64,000 nt of DNA. It comes from Aliarcobacter cibarius (GTDB lineage: Bacteria; Campylobacterota; Campylobacteria; Campylobacterales; Arcobacteraceae). The position numbers and the translations under genes were made by a program. Numbering within the stretch: position 1 is the first letter of the stretch; every line of letters begins with the position of its first letter. Shown piece after piece: positions 9,509 through 18,442 of this stretch. The stretch is from the NCBI RefSeq assembly GCF_013372265.1, contig NZ_CP054051.1, positions 1,438,587 to 1,502,586 of the forward strand, read 5' to 3'. The notes beneath the pieces were generated by a model. That model was not told where the DNA came from and searched no databases. It saw only the letters and a list, made by a program, of their open reading frames with translations.

Positions 9509-9940
9509 AATTACTGCTTTGTTAGCTTTTATTTCAATTACTTCTACTTTTTCTTCTTCATTGAAATCATCTAAATCAATTGATTCATCAATTTCCCAAT
9601 AAGTAGCTTTATAAAGTAATTTTCTATTTTTTATTATTCCAAAACCTTTTTCATTAAAAAAATTATCTGAAATCTCTTTTTCAGGTTTTGAGAATCGTTT
9701 TAAAAAACTCTTTCTAAAAGATACTAGTAAAAGTAAAGAAATAATACAAACTGTGGCTAATTGCCAATAAAGAGTAGAAAAATTTAGAAATAGAGTTAAT
9801 ACTCCTACAATAATAAACCCAAAGGCAAACCAAATAAGAATAAAAGAGTATATAAAAACCTCAAAAGCAATAAGTGCTATACCTATTGCAATTAAAGTAT
9901 AAAAATCCATAATACTAAGCATTATTAGCCTTTTGATCAC
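9497..9940 (-). CDS. NfeD-like membrane protein
   Basis: About 147 residues: two or three membrane helices in the first 75 residues, then a soluble beta-rich NfeD-type domain (KGFGIIKNRKLLYKATYWEIDES and onward). NfeD proteins are encoded beside SPFH proteins and help organise membrane microdomains; here it follows the stomatin-like gene and overlaps its end. Two starts are plausible: GTG at 9940 with AAAGGG upstream, or ATG at 9922 (overlapping the TAG of the previous gene) with AAAAGG six bases upstream. Confidence 0.75.
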   Translation of the reverse strand: MIKRLIMLSIMDFYTLIAIGIALIAFEVFIYSFILIWFAFGFIIVGVLTLFLNFSTLYWQLATVCIISLLLLVSFRKSFLKRFSKPEKEISDNFFNEKGFGIIKNRKLLYKATYWEIDESIDLDDFNEEEKVEVIEIKANKAVIKKR

Positions 9941-10844
9941 TTATCCCTTTAAAAAAGGCATCTCCTAAAACCGATGTAGAACCAATCATTTGAGTAACAT
10001 CATAAGGTAAAATCATCTTATTTGTACTATTACTTTTTGCTAAAGCTTGAAAAGCTGCAACTCTATCTTTTGCAAGTAAAAATTCTGCTGCTTTTTCATT
10101 TTCCATCATAGAAATATTTATAAGTCTCATAGCTTCTTGTTGTCCGGCTGCAGTTTGTTCTTGTTCGTATCTTTTTGCATCAGCCATTCTTTCTATTGCT
10201 TCTGCTTTTAAAATTTCACTTTGTTTAAAAGCTTCTGCTTCCCTAATTTGAGCCTCTTTTTGAGCTTCTGCTTTTGTTTGAATTGCTCTTTTTTCTCTTT
10301 CTGCTTCCATTTGCATATTCATAGCTTTTTCAATAGTTGGAGGAACTGAAATATCAGCTATTTCAACTCTTGTTACTTTAATTCCCCAATTCGTAGCAGC
10401 ATTTCCAAGTTCAGTTTGAAGTTTTGCATTTAAAGTCTCTCTATTTGATAAAGTATCATCTAAATCCATTCCTCCAATCTCTGCTCTTAAAGTTGTCATT
10501 GCTAAATTTGCAATAGCATTTTTAAAATTTACTACATTATATGTAGCCATTGTTGCATCTTCAACTTTACAAAAAACAATTCCATCAATAGATATGTTTA
10601 CATTATCTTTTGTAATAACAGCTTGTTTTTCAATATCTACAAGTTGTTCTCTTGAGGTTAAAATAGCTCTAACACTATCAATTACTGGGATAATTATATG
10701 AAAACCACCATGTAAAACTTTATGAAATTTTCCAAGTCTCTCCACTACATATAAATCTGATTGAGAAACTATTTTTACACCCTTTGCAATAATTACAATT
10801 GCAAAAAATATTATTGCAATTGCAAATGCCAATGTTGCTTCCAT
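9915..10844 (-). CDS. SPFH/stomatin-like (paraslipin, QmcA-type) protein
   Basis: 309 residues: one N-terminal membrane helix (about 3-22), an SPFH/Band-7 domain (VVERLGKFHKVLHGGFHIIIP onward), the family motif VEIADISVP, and a long Glu/Ala/Lys/Arg-rich coiled coil (EAEREKRAIQTKAEAQKEAQ region). These proteins oligomerise on the inner membrane and often scaffold proteases such as FtsH. AAAGGAG precedes the start. The NfeD partner follows directly. Confidence 0.85.
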   Translation of the reverse strand: MEATLAFAIAIIFFAIVIIAKGVKIVSQSDLYVVERLGKFHKVLHGGFHIIIPVIDSVRAILTSREQLVDIEKQAVITKDNVNISIDGIVFCKVEDATMATYNVVNFKNAIANLAMTTLRAEIGGMDLDDTLSNRETLNAKLQTELGNAATNWGIKVTRVEIADISVPPTIEKAMNMQMEAEREKRAIQTKAEAQKEAQIREAEAFKQSEILKAEAIERMADAKRYEQEQTAAGQQEAMRLINISMMENEKAAEFLLAKDRVAAFQALAKSNSTNKMILPYDVTQMIGSTSVLGDAFFKGISDQKANNA

Positions 10845-10873
10845 CTTGTCTCCTTTGTGAATAATTTTAATTA

Positions 10874-11245
10874 TTATAAGTTTTTAAAAGTTAAAAGAAC
10901 TTTTGCGATTACTCTACAATCTTCAAATTTATAAGTTAAATGTGAATATTTTGGGTTTATAGATACGAAATACCTATTGTTATCGATGAATTTTGATTTT
11001 TTTATCCACATATTATTATCTTTGTAGATTAAATATATAGATTCATCTTCAAACTCTTTTTGACTTAAATCTGCAATAACCAAAGAACCATGTAAAATAT
11101 CTGGTTCCATAGATTGCCCATCGACCATACTAACAAAAAGTGAGTTTAAGTTATATGGCTCTTTTAATAAGTTTTTTGGGAATTCCAAATCTTTTTTTTC
11201 AATTATTCCATTGATATTTTGATGATATTCAAGTTTTATATTCAC
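10874..11245 (-). CDS. S24/LexA-like peptidase-domain protein without DNA-binding domain
   Basis: 123 residues. The middle carries the LexA/UmuD-type motif DGQSMEPDILHGS with the would-be nucleophile Ser, and the IKKSKF strand supplies a candidate catalytic Lys. No helix-turn-helix is present; the first 35 residues are not recognisable. Function is unknown: it could be a self-cleaving switch or a signal-peptidase-fold binding protein. It starts with GTG whose G is the last base of the TAG stop of the histidine kinase gene, so it is probably translationally coupled to the two-component system. Confidence 0.65.
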   Translation of the reverse strand: MNIKLEYHQNINGIIEKKDLEFPKNLLKEPYNLNSLFVSMVDGQSMEPDILHGSLVIADLSQKEFEDESIYLIYKDNNMWIKKSKFIDNNRYFVSINPKYSHLTYKFEDCRVIAKVLLTFKNL

Positions 11246-12108
11246 TATTTATCCTTATTTACAAAAATATTTTTAAGATTTAAATTTATTTTTGTTCCAT
11301 CTTCTAAAGTTTCAATATTTATTAAAATCTTGTGTTTATCACAAAACTCTTTTACTATTGCCAAACCTAAACCAAAACCACTATTTTGCGAATTTTCTTG
11401 AAAATATCTATCAAAAACCAACATAATATTTTTTGTATCTATTTTTTCACCAAAATTAAAAATTGATAAAACTGTATCTTTTAATTCAACTTTTATATAT
11501 GGATTTATCGCTCTATTATATTTTATTGCATTTGAGAAAAGATTATCTAAAACTATTAAAAAACCATTATAATCTGTATAAAGTAAATGGTTTTTTATAT
11601 CTTTTTCTATAGCTGTATCTTTTTTTATATCTTCAAATTTATCTAGAGATGTTTTTATTATATCTTCTAAAAAAAACTGTTCAAGTTCTATTTTATTTAT
11701 CTCTTTTTTAAACTCATATTCTAAATTTTCATACAGTTTCAAAAGATTATCATTTGCTTTACTAATTCGATCTAATCTAGCCAAATCTTTCTCATCTTTT
11801 AAATTTTTTTTTAAAAGTTGAACATTCATTTTTATTGTTGATGCTGGAATATTAAGCTCATGAATAGTATTTTTTATATCTTTTTCTAACTTTTCTTCAC
11901 TTCTAAAAATAGATTTTATAAAAGAGTTTGAAAAAAGAAGAAATATAAAAAGTCCCAAAAGTAGTAAAATTATCAAAAAAACAAAATATTGTTCTTTTGT
12001 AAAACTTAGTTTTGAACTAAAAAGAAAATTCAAATACAAAATTACTGATAAAGTAAATACAAAAACAGTGGAAATAGAGATTAAAAAATCAACTTTTTTA
12101 GAATTCAA
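11245..12108 (-). CDS. Sensor histidine kinase
   Basis: 287 residues: two membrane helices in the first 65 residues with almost no periplasmic loop, an H-box NTIHELNIPAS holding the phospho-accepting His, an N-box (LDNLFSNAIKYN) and a G-box (GFGLGLAIV). The lack of a sensor domain suggests that it senses the membrane or a partner protein. It overlaps the response regulator gene by 11 bases. Confidence 0.85.
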   Translation of the reverse strand: MNSKKVDFLISISTVFVFTLSVILYLNFLFSSKLSFTKEQYFVFLIILLLLGLFIFLLFSNSFIKSIFRSEEKLEKDIKNTIHELNIPASTIKMNVQLLKKNLKDEKDLARLDRISKANDNLLKLYENLEYEFKKEINKIELEQFFLEDIIKTSLDKFEDIKKDTAIEKDIKNHLLYTDYNGFLIVLDNLFSNAIKYNRAINPYIKVELKDTVLSIFNFGEKIDTKNIMLVFDRYFQENSQNSGFGLGLAIVKEFCDKHKILINIETLEDGTKINLNLKNIFVNKDK

Positions 12109-12763
12109 GTTTATATCCTATCCCTTTTACATTTATTATTGCATCTTTATTTTCAAATAATTTTTTAACCTGATTTATATAAACTCTTATTGAACCTTCA
12201 CTATAAGCTTGACTAGCACTCCAAAGCTTTGAAATAATCATATCTTTAGAAACAATTTCATTTTTATTTTCTAAAAACAACTCTAATAACTCTAAAACTT
12301 TTATAGGTAAATTCATATCAACTCCTGATTCAAAAACTCTTTTTGAAACTGGATTAAAAACAATATTCTCAGATAAAACTATTGTTTCAAACTCTTTTTT
12401 ATTTCTTTTTAATACGGCTTTAATTCTAAAAAGTAATTCATCCAAATCTACAGGTTTTCTAATATAATCATCACAACCTTTTAAAAAAGCATCTTTTAAA
12501 GTATCCTTATCTTTATATGAAGTTAAAAAGATAGTTGCTGTCTTGTCATTATTTTGCCTTAGAAGTTTTAAAAGCTCTAATCCATCTATTTTTGGAACAT
12601 TTATATCAAATATATATAAGTCATAATTATGTTCATAGTTTAAACTTAAAGCTTCTTCTCCATCTTTTGCAATATCTACTAAAAACTCTTCAGAAGTTAA
12701 AAAATCTTCTAAACTATTTGCAAAAAGGGTATCATCTTCCAAAATCAAAATTTTATACATCAA
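12098..12763 (-). CDS. OmpR/PhoB-family response regulator
   Basis: 221 residues: receiver domain with acidic pocket (LEDD), phospho-acceptor Asp in YIFDINVPKIDG, switch Thr/Ser (FLTSY) and Lys in IRKPVD, then a winged-helix DNA-binding domain ending in KGIGYKLEF. It is the first gene of a five-gene minus-strand run (regulator, kinase, S24-like, SPFH, NfeD). Confidence 0.88.
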   Translation of the reverse strand: MMYKILILEDDTLFANSLEDFLTSEEFLVDIAKDGEEALSLNYEHNYDLYIFDINVPKIDGLELLKLLRQNNDKTATIFLTSYKDKDTLKDAFLKGCDDYIRKPVDLDELLFRIKAVLKRNKKEFETIVLSENIVFNPVSKRVFESGVDMNLPIKVLELLELFLENKNEIVSKDMIISKLWSASQAYSEGSIRVYINQVKKLFENKDAIINVKGIGYKLEF

Positions 12764-12863
12764 AACCTCATTTTTCTAAGTAAAAATTATTTTATTCTAC
12801 CCAATATCGACTTATTTATAACAAATTAGCTATACTTTAGTTATTTTTTAGACAAGGAAAGAT

Positions 12864-14627
12864 GTGCAAAAAAATATTTTTTGGTTAGTTGGTTTAATAA
12901 TACTTGGATATATTGTTTTAAAATATGAGAACTTTACAGTTATTTTAAGTGGTATTTCAATATTTATCGTTGGTATGTTTTTTATGCAAGATGGATTCAA
13001 GCAACTATCAGGGGGGCTACTTGAAAAACTATTGCAAAAATTTACTAGTAACACTTTGTATGCAATATTAACTGGATTTTTATCAACTTCTATAGTTCAA
13101 AGTTCAACAATTATCACTTTAATCGTAGTATCTTTTTTAAGTGCTGAACTTTTAACTTTAGTTCAAGGTATAGGTATAGTTTTTGGATCAAATATAGGAA
13201 GTACAACAACTGCTTGGATAGTTTCTAGTCTAGGAGTTGATGTAAAAATATCTGCCTATGCATTTCCTATGTTGGTTTTTGGAGTAATTTTAAGATTTGG
13301 TAAAAATAATGCTTCTAAAGGTGGAGGTAATGTTCTTTTAGGATTAGGTTTCATATTCCTTGGAATTTCGTATATGAAAGATGGTTTTGACATAATGAAA
13401 GAGTCAATTGATCTTGCATCATATGCAATTGAAGGATATTTAGGAATAATTGTATACATCCTAATTGGAGCACTAGCAACTGTTATCATTCAATCTAGTG
13501 CTGCAACTTTAGCTATAGTTATTACAGCTTTAAATGCAGATAGTATAACTTATATAAATGCTTTAGCTTTAGCAATTGGAGCGAATGTTGGTACAACGTT
13601 AACAACTATTTTAGCTTCATTCACATCAAATGAAAATGGTAAAAGAGTTGCTCTTATACACTTTTTATTCAATTTAATATCGGCTATCTTTATAACAATT
13701 TTCATATATCAATTCCAAGGTTTAACAGACTTTATAGCGCCTTATTTAGGTGTTAGTGAAAGTAACTATGGTATGAAACTAGCACTATTTCATACTATAT
13801 TTTCTGTAACAGGTGTTATAATTTTAACACCTTTTATACCTCTACTTGTAAAATTATCTGAAAGATTAATACAGAAAAAAGTATCATCTGCTTCAAAACC
13901 AAAATACTTAACACCTTCTGTTTTATCAAACCCTGATGCAGCTTTAATTTCACTTAGAAAAGAGATAATTAATTTATATGAAAATTGCCAAAAAGCTATG
14001 CTTCATGCTTTAAATCTACATACAACAGGTCTTACAAAAGAGACTTTAGCAACTAGATTAAATGATGAAGTTTCTATTATCGATACAAATATTGATGAAA
14101 TTTATCAAAAAAATCTAAAATCTTTATATAGTGAAATTATTCACTACTCTTCATTTGCTCAAGAGCATATGTTTGATTTTCAACACAAAGAAGTTGGAGA
14201 ATTAAAAAGAGCTGCTTCTTTGATTGTTGAAGTTCTAAAAGATACAAGAGATATACAAAAAAATATAAATTACTATTTAAAAAGTAAAAATGATTTCATA
14301 AAAGAAGAGTATAATATTTTAAGAAAAGAGCTAGCAGAAATTTTGATAGATATTAATGCTTTATCAATTTTAGAGAGTGATGTTGAGAAATTAACTCAAT
14401 TTGAACTTATAAAGAGTGAATTAACACAAAACGATTTAGCAAGCTCAGAAGAGATAGATGCATTAATTAGAGAAGATAAAATAAAAGCAACTATGGCAAC
14501 ATCTTATATGAACGATAGTGCTACTGGTTATTCTATTCAAAAAAAGCTTGTTGAAGTGGCAAATATTTTATTTTTAAATAATGATCTATTAAAGAAGATA
14601 GGAGAAAAAAGAGATGAAGCTAAGTAA
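12864..14627 (+). CDS. Na+/phosphate symporter (NptA/PNaS family) with PhoU-like C-terminus
   Basis: 587 residues. The N-terminal half is a membrane domain with the two inverted QSS repeats of the Na/Pi-cotransporter family (QSSTIITLIVVSFLSA and QSSAATLAIVITALNA) and GSNIGSTTTAW / GANVGTTLTTI motifs. From about residue 350 onward it is a soluble helical PhoU-like domain. It probably imports phosphate with sodium. Start is GTG at 12864 with AAGGA upstream; the overlapping ATG at 12862 is out of frame. Confidence 0.85.
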   Translation: MQKNIFWLVGLIILGYIVLKYENFTVILSGISIFIVGMFFMQDGFKQLSGGLLEKLLQKFTSNTLYAILTGFLSTSIVQSSTIITLIVVSFLSAELLTLVQGIGIVFGSNIGSTTTAWIVSSLGVDVKISAYAFPMLVFGVILRFGKNNASKGGGNVLLGLGFIFLGISYMKDGFDIMKESIDLASYAIEGYLGIIVYILIGALATVIIQSSAATLAIVITALNADSITYINALALAIGANVGTTLTTILASFTSNENGKRVALIHFLFNLISAIFITIFIYQFQGLTDFIAPYLGVSESNYGMKLALFHTIFSVTGVIILTPFIPLLVKLSERLIQKKVSSASKPKYLTPSVLSNPDAALISLRKEIINLYENCQKAMLHALNLHTTGLTKETLATRLNDEVSIIDTNIDEIYQKNLKSLYSEIIHYSSFAQEHMFDFQHKEVGELKRAASLIVEVLKDTRDIQKNINYYLKSKNDFIKEEYNILRKELAEILIDINALSILESDVEKLTQFELIKSELTQNDLASSEEIDALIREDKIKATMATSYMNDSATGYSIQKKLVEVANILFLNNDLLKKIGEKRDEAK

Positions 14628-14856
14628 AATCATTGACAAAATATCTAAATATTTTAAAAAAGATAGACTCAAAAATTCTCAAGAAGAGAAAGTTTTAAAA
14701 CTAATTGAAGAATTAAAAGAAAAAAAAGTAGATGTTAAAAAAGAGATCAAAGAACTTAAAAAAGATGACGATAATAAAAGAATTCAATTAAACAAAAAAT
14801 TGTTTGCTATAAATAAACTTATTGAAAGTGCTGAAGAGCTTTTAAAAGATAAATAA
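14614..14856 (+). CDS. Small charged coiled-coil protein
   Basis: 80 residues, very rich in Lys and Glu, predicted to be entirely helical (LKLIEELKEKKVDVKKEIKEL). No known family recognised. The start overlaps the end of the Na/Pi symporter gene by 14 bases in another frame, so it is likely a coupled companion of that transporter. Function unknown. Confidence 0.6.
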   Translation: MKLSKIIDKISKYFKKDRLKNSQEEKVLKLIEELKEKKVDVKKEIKELKKDDDNKRIQLNKKLFAINKLIESAEELLKDK

Positions 14857-14872
14857 TTTAACTTTTAAAAGC
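14838..14872. terminator. Convergent hairpin over two stop codons
   Basis: GCTTTTAAAAG at 14838-14848 pairs perfectly with CTTTTAAAAGC at 14862-14872 (13-nt loop). The loop contains both the stop of the coiled-coil gene and the stop of trmL, so it probably ends transcription from both sides. Confidence 0.5.
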
Positions 14873-15325
14873 AAGGAAGTTTTGTCTTAAGGCTTCATAA
14901 CAAACTATTGAAACACTATTAGCAATATTTAAACTTCTAGCGTTGTTTGTCATAGGAATTGTAATATTTGTATCTAAACTTTTTTCTAAAATCTCTTTAG
15001 GTAAACCAGCATCTTCTCTTCCAAAATAAAAATAATCACCCTCTTTTAATTCTTGTTCAAAATAGACATTTGTTGTTTTTGTCGTAGCAAAAAAATGTCT
15101 AGAACTTAAAGGATGTTTTTGCCAGAAATCTTCTATATTTTCATATTCATATACTTCAAGATTATACCAATAATCTAAACCTGCTCTTCTTACCTCTTTT
15201 TCAGTGATTTCACCAAAACCATAAGGTTTTATTAAATGAAGTTTACAATTTAAAGCAAATGCCAATCTTCCAATTGTTCCAACATTTCCAGGAATTCGTG
15301 GTTCGTGTAATACTATATTAAACAT
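14858..15325 (-). CDS. trmL: tRNA (cytidine(34)-2'-O)-methyltransferase
   Basis: 155 residues, the typical size of this minimal SPOUT enzyme. Motifs: N-terminal EPRIPGNVGTIGRLAFA, the knot segments FGREDAGLPKEIL and IPMTNNARSLNIANSV. It methylates the wobble nucleotide of tRNA-Leu isoacceptors using SAM. Its ATG overlaps the end of purU by one base, so the two are probably one transcript. Confidence 0.9.
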   Translation of the reverse strand: MFNIVLHEPRIPGNVGTIGRLAFALNCKLHLIKPYGFGEITEKEVRRAGLDYWYNLEVYEYENIEDFWQKHPLSSRHFFATTKTTNVYFEQELKEGDYFYFGREDAGLPKEILEKSLDTNITIPMTNNARSLNIANSVSIVCYEALRQNFLAFKS

Positions 15326-16158
15326 TATAAAATCACCGTTTTATTTCTATGAATGAATACTCTATCATTTAAAAGTAATTCAAAAGCATTTGAAAGAACT
15401 ACTTTTTCAACATTTCTTCCTGCGTTTCTCATATCTTCCCAAGAGTATGAGTGATCAACTCTTACAACATCCTGGAAAATAATTGGTCCTTCATCCAAGT
15501 CATTTGTCACATAATGAGCTGTTGCTCCTATAATTTTAACACCTCTTTCATGTGCTTGTTTATAAGGATTTGCTCCAATAAATGCTGGTAGAAATGAGTG
15601 ATGAATATTTAAAACTTTTCCTTTATACTTATCTACAAAGTTTGGTGTTAAAATTCTCATATATTTTGCTAAAACTATAAGTTCTGGATTAAATTCATCT
15701 ATTTTTTTAGAAACTAAATCTTCATGTTGTTCTTTACTTAAATTTTCTGCACTTATACAATAAAATGGTATATCAAATTTTTCTACAAGAGATCTTAAAT
15801 CTTCATGATTTGCAATAACCGCTTTTATATTTGCATTTAACTCATTTGATGTGTATCTTATTAATAAATCTCCCAAAACATGAGACTCTTTTGTAGCAAG
15901 CAAAACAACATCTTTTTTTATTTTTTTGTTTAAAGTTATACTAGAACCTTCAGGTAAAACCTCTTTTAACTCTTTTAGAAGTATATTTTGCATAACTTTT
16001 CCACTAATTATACTTCTCATAAAAAATTCTTTTGTATCAGGATCTACATATTCTGCATTTTGTTCAATATTTAAATTATTTGCAAAAAGAACTTTTGAAA
16101 TATTATAAATCAATCCTTTTGCATCTTCTGTAGAAATTTTAAGTATATACTCTTCCAT
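15325..16158 (-). CDS. purU: Formyltetrahydrofolate deformylase
   Basis: 277 residues: N-terminal ACT domain (about 1-80) followed by a formyltransferase fold with the catalytic region LNIHHSFLPAFIGANPYKQA and the Asp of DLDEGPIIFQD. It hydrolyses 10-formyl-THF to THF and formate, balancing the one-carbon pool. The ACT domain in known PurU proteins responds to Met and Gly. Confidence 0.9.
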   Translation of the reverse strand: MEEYILKISTEDAKGLIYNISKVLFANNLNIEQNAEYVDPDTKEFFMRSIISGKVMQNILLKELKEVLPEGSSITLNKKIKKDVVLLATKESHVLGDLLIRYTSNELNANIKAVIANHEDLRSLVEKFDIPFYCISAENLSKEQHEDLVSKKIDEFNPELIVLAKYMRILTPNFVDKYKGKVLNIHHSFLPAFIGANPYKQAHERGVKIIGATAHYVTNDLDEGPIIFQDVVRVDHSYSWEDMRNAGRNVEKVVLSNAFELLLNDRVFIHRNKTVIL

Positions 16159-16230
16159 ATTTTTCCATTTTTAGGCAATTTTGAGTGAATTCTACCATTT
16201 TATACATTAATGCTTCAAAAATAATAATTA

Positions 16231-16899
16231 TTATTTCAATTCAATTACAGCTGCAAATCTTCCACATTTATTATCATCTCTATATGAAAAATAAGGTTTA
16301 TTACTACATTTTGTACAAACATCTGAAATATAAACATCTTTTATTCCTAAACTATTTAGTTGCATCATATTTATATTCTGTAAATCTATATTTCTATTAT
16401 CAACAAAACTCTTACCAAAAGAATTTTCAACTATTTTTGCCATTTCAGCACTTATTTCATAACAACATTTTTGAATTGACGGACCTAAAATTGCTTTGAT
16501 ATCTTCTGGATTACTAGAAAACTTTTCAATAAAAATTTGTGCAGTTTTTTTTACAATTTCTAAAAATGTTGAATTTCTTCCTGCATGAATTGCTGAAATT
16601 AAACCTACTTTTTCATCAAAAAGTAAAACTGGAATACAATCAGCAACCATAACCATAAGAGGAAGATTTCTAGTTTTTGTGATAATTGCATCACAATCTT
16701 CAATCAATTTAGGACTATTTTCATCAACAATTACAATATTATTACCATGAACTTGATTCATATATACTAATTTATGATTATCATAGCCATATTTGATAGC
16801 CAATTTTTCTCTATTTTTTTCTACATTCTCTTTTTTATCACCAACATGGAAAGCTAAATTTCCATCACTTATATCACTAAAAAAATATTTTATGCCCAT
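16231..16899 (-). CDS. pgeF: YfiH/PgeF family purine nucleoside phosphorylase / peptidoglycan editing factor
   Basis: 222 residues with family motifs MNQVHGN, DCDAIIT, VADCIPVLLFD, HAGRNST and GPSIQKCCYEI; the His and Cys residues form the Zn/Cu site. Homologues are described as editing wrongly incorporated residues in peptidoglycan precursors and as purine phosphorylase or polyphenol oxidase in vitro. It is slightly shorter than usual but complete. Confidence 0.85.
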   Translation of the reverse strand: MGIKYFFSDISDGNLAFHVGDKKENVEKNREKLAIKYGYDNHKLVYMNQVHGNNIVIVDENSPKLIEDCDAIITKTRNLPLMVMVADCIPVLLFDEKVGLISAIHAGRNSTFLEIVKKTAQIFIEKFSSNPEDIKAILGPSIQKCCYEISAEMAKIVENSFGKSFVDNRNIDLQNINMMQLNSLGIKDVYISDVCTKCSNKPYFSYRDDNKCGRFAAVIELK

Positions 16900-16958
16900 T
16901 TTCTCTTCTTAATATGCTTTTGGTATAATCTTGCCTAAAAAACCTTTAAGGAAGAATT

Positions 16959-17570
16959 TTGAGTAGATTTGATGAGAAAGCAAAAGATTGGGATAAAAAG
17001 CAAACAACACTTGATAAAACTGATGCTTGCATAGATAATCTAAAAAAACATCTAGACTTCTCTAAAATAAAAAGTATTTTAGACTATGGTTGTGGAACGG
17101 GACTTGTAGGATTTGCATTAAAAGATGATTCAAATGAAGTTTTAGGTTTAGACAGCTCAAATGGAATGGTTGAAGAATTTAATAAAAAAGCAAAAGATAA
17201 AAATTTAAAAAATATTAAAGCTCAAAAACATGACATTTTACATGATAATTTACCAAAAAACAGTTTTGATTTAATAATATCTTCTATGTCTCTTCATCAT
17301 ATAGAAAATATTGAATTGTTCTTTCAAAAAAGTTTTGAATCTTTAAAAAATGCTGGTTATATCTGCATAAATGATTTGGATAAAGAAGATGGAACATTTC
17401 ATGCAAAATACAATAATGAAGGAGTTTATCATTTTGGTTTTTCAAAAGATGAACTAATAAATGTATGTACAAAAATAGGATTTAGCAATTTTATTTTTGA
17501 AATTGTATACATTTACGAAAGAGAAAATAGAAATTTCCCAATATTTAATTTTATAGCAAAAAAGGCTTAA
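16959..17570 (+). CDS. SAM-dependent methyltransferase
   Basis: 203 residues with a class I methyltransferase fold: motif I ILDYGCGTGLVGF, an acidic residue after strand 2 (GLDSS), and motif MSLHHIEN. The substrate is unknown. The likely start is TTG at 16959, supported by AAGGAAG at 16948-16954. It ends two bases before aroE and is probably cotranscribed with it. Confidence 0.75.
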   Translation: MSRFDEKAKDWDKKQTTLDKTDACIDNLKKHLDFSKIKSILDYGCGTGLVGFALKDDSNEVLGLDSSNGMVEEFNKKAKDKNLKNIKAQKHDILHDNLPKNSFDLIISSMSLHHIENIELFFQKSFESLKNAGYICINDLDKEDGTFHAKYNNEGVYHFGFSKDELINVCTKIGFSNFIFEIVYIYERENRNFPIFNFIAKKA

Positions 17571-17571
17571 T

Positions 17572-18369
17572 ATGAGTAAAAAATTTGTAATATTTGGGGA
17601 CCCAGTAGTTCACTCAAAATCTCCACAAATGCAAAATGCAGGATTTAAACATATAAATTTTGATGCAATTTATGAAAAATTTCATTTAGTTGATGGAAAT
17701 TCACTAAAAAATGAATTTATTAAAAATGAATTTAGTGGAGCAAATATAACAGTTCCTCACAAAGAAAAAGCTTTTTTACAAGCAGATGTTGTGAAAGGAA
17801 TTGCTCAAAAAATAGAAGCTGTAAATACTTATGTTTTACAAAACAATCAAGTTATTGCTTACAATACGGATGCACCTGGATTTCTAAAAGCAATACAAAG
17901 TTTTGGAAAAATAAATAAAGTTTTAATTTTGGGAGCTGGAGGAACTGCAAAAGCTATATCTTTAGCTCTTCAAGAAGAAAATGTTGATGTAACAGTTCTA
18001 AATAGAAGTAAATCTAAACTAGATTTCTTCAAAAATCATGGTATAAAATCTTTTAGTTTTGATGATTTTGTAAATGAAAAATTTGATTTAGTTGTAAATT
18101 CAACAAGTGCTGGTTTAAAAGATGAAGAACTTCCTGCACCAAAAGAGCTACTAGAAAATGTTCTAAAATCTAGTTCTTTTGCTTTTGATTGTATTTATGG
18201 AAGAATAACTCCATTTTTAGTATTAGCAAAGAGTTTTCATAATGAAATTAAAGATGGCGAAGATATGCTTTTGTACCAAGGTGTCTTAGCATTTGAATAT
18301 TTTACTAACACAAAAGCCGATAATAAGCTAGTTGAAGCAATGAGAAAAGGTTTAAAAGGAGAATCTTAA
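17572..18369 (+). CDS. aroE: Shikimate dehydrogenase
   Basis: 265 residues. Shikimate site HSKSPQMQNAGF near the N-terminus, catalytic Lys in NITVPHKE, Asp in NTDAPGF, and NADP-binding GAGGTAKAI followed by NRSKSK. It reduces 3-dehydroshikimate in the aromatic pathway. The last 35 codons are duplicated 6,970 bases downstream (25229-25336): an element has integrated here and supplied a replacement 3' end. The present gene ends GLKGES-stop, while the displaced tail ends GLKGE-stop. Confidence 0.92.
   Translation: MSKKFVIFGDPVVHSKSPQMQNAGFKHINFDAIYEKFHLVDGNSLKNEFIKNEFSGANITVPHKEKAFLQADVVKGIAQKIEAVNTYVLQNNQVIAYNTDAPGFLKAIQSFGKINKVLILGAGGTAKAISLALQEENVDVTVLNRSKSKLDFFKNHGIKSFSFDDFVNEKFDLVVNSTSAGLKDEELPAPKELLENVLKSSSFAFDCIYGRITPFLVLAKSFHNEIKDGEDMLLYQGVLAFEYFTNTKADNKLVEAMRKGLKGES
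18259..18364 (+). repeat. attL: aroE 3' end, left copy
   Basis: Direct repeat of 25229-25334 with mismatches at five positions. The two longest identical blocks, 18286-18320 (35 nt) and 18332-18364 (33 nt), are candidates for the crossover core. Identity stops after GGAGAAT, just before the stop codons. Confidence 0.85.
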
Positions 18370-18377
18370 AAAAGATT
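18362..18377 (+). terminator. Weak hairpin after aroE, inside the element's left end
   Basis: AATCTT (18362-18367), loop AAAA, AAGATT (18372-18377), then TTT. The stem starts in the last codons of aroE and is brought by the element in place of the host terminator now at 25322-25347. Confidence 0.4.
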
Positions 18378-18380
18378 TTT

Positions 18381-18397
18381 CTACCCTATTTCTACCC
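18381..18397 (+). repeat. 17-bp terminal direct repeat, left (possible integrase arm site)
   Basis: CTACCCTATTTCTACCC occurs here and again at 25086-25102, just inside the other end. Each copy contains two CTACCC units. Placement just inside both att repeats fits arm-type binding sites of a tyrosine integrase; this is inferred. Confidence 0.5.
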
Positions 18398-18442
18398 CAA
18401 TAAACGATAGATTCCAAATTTAATACACAAAAGATTCATTAA

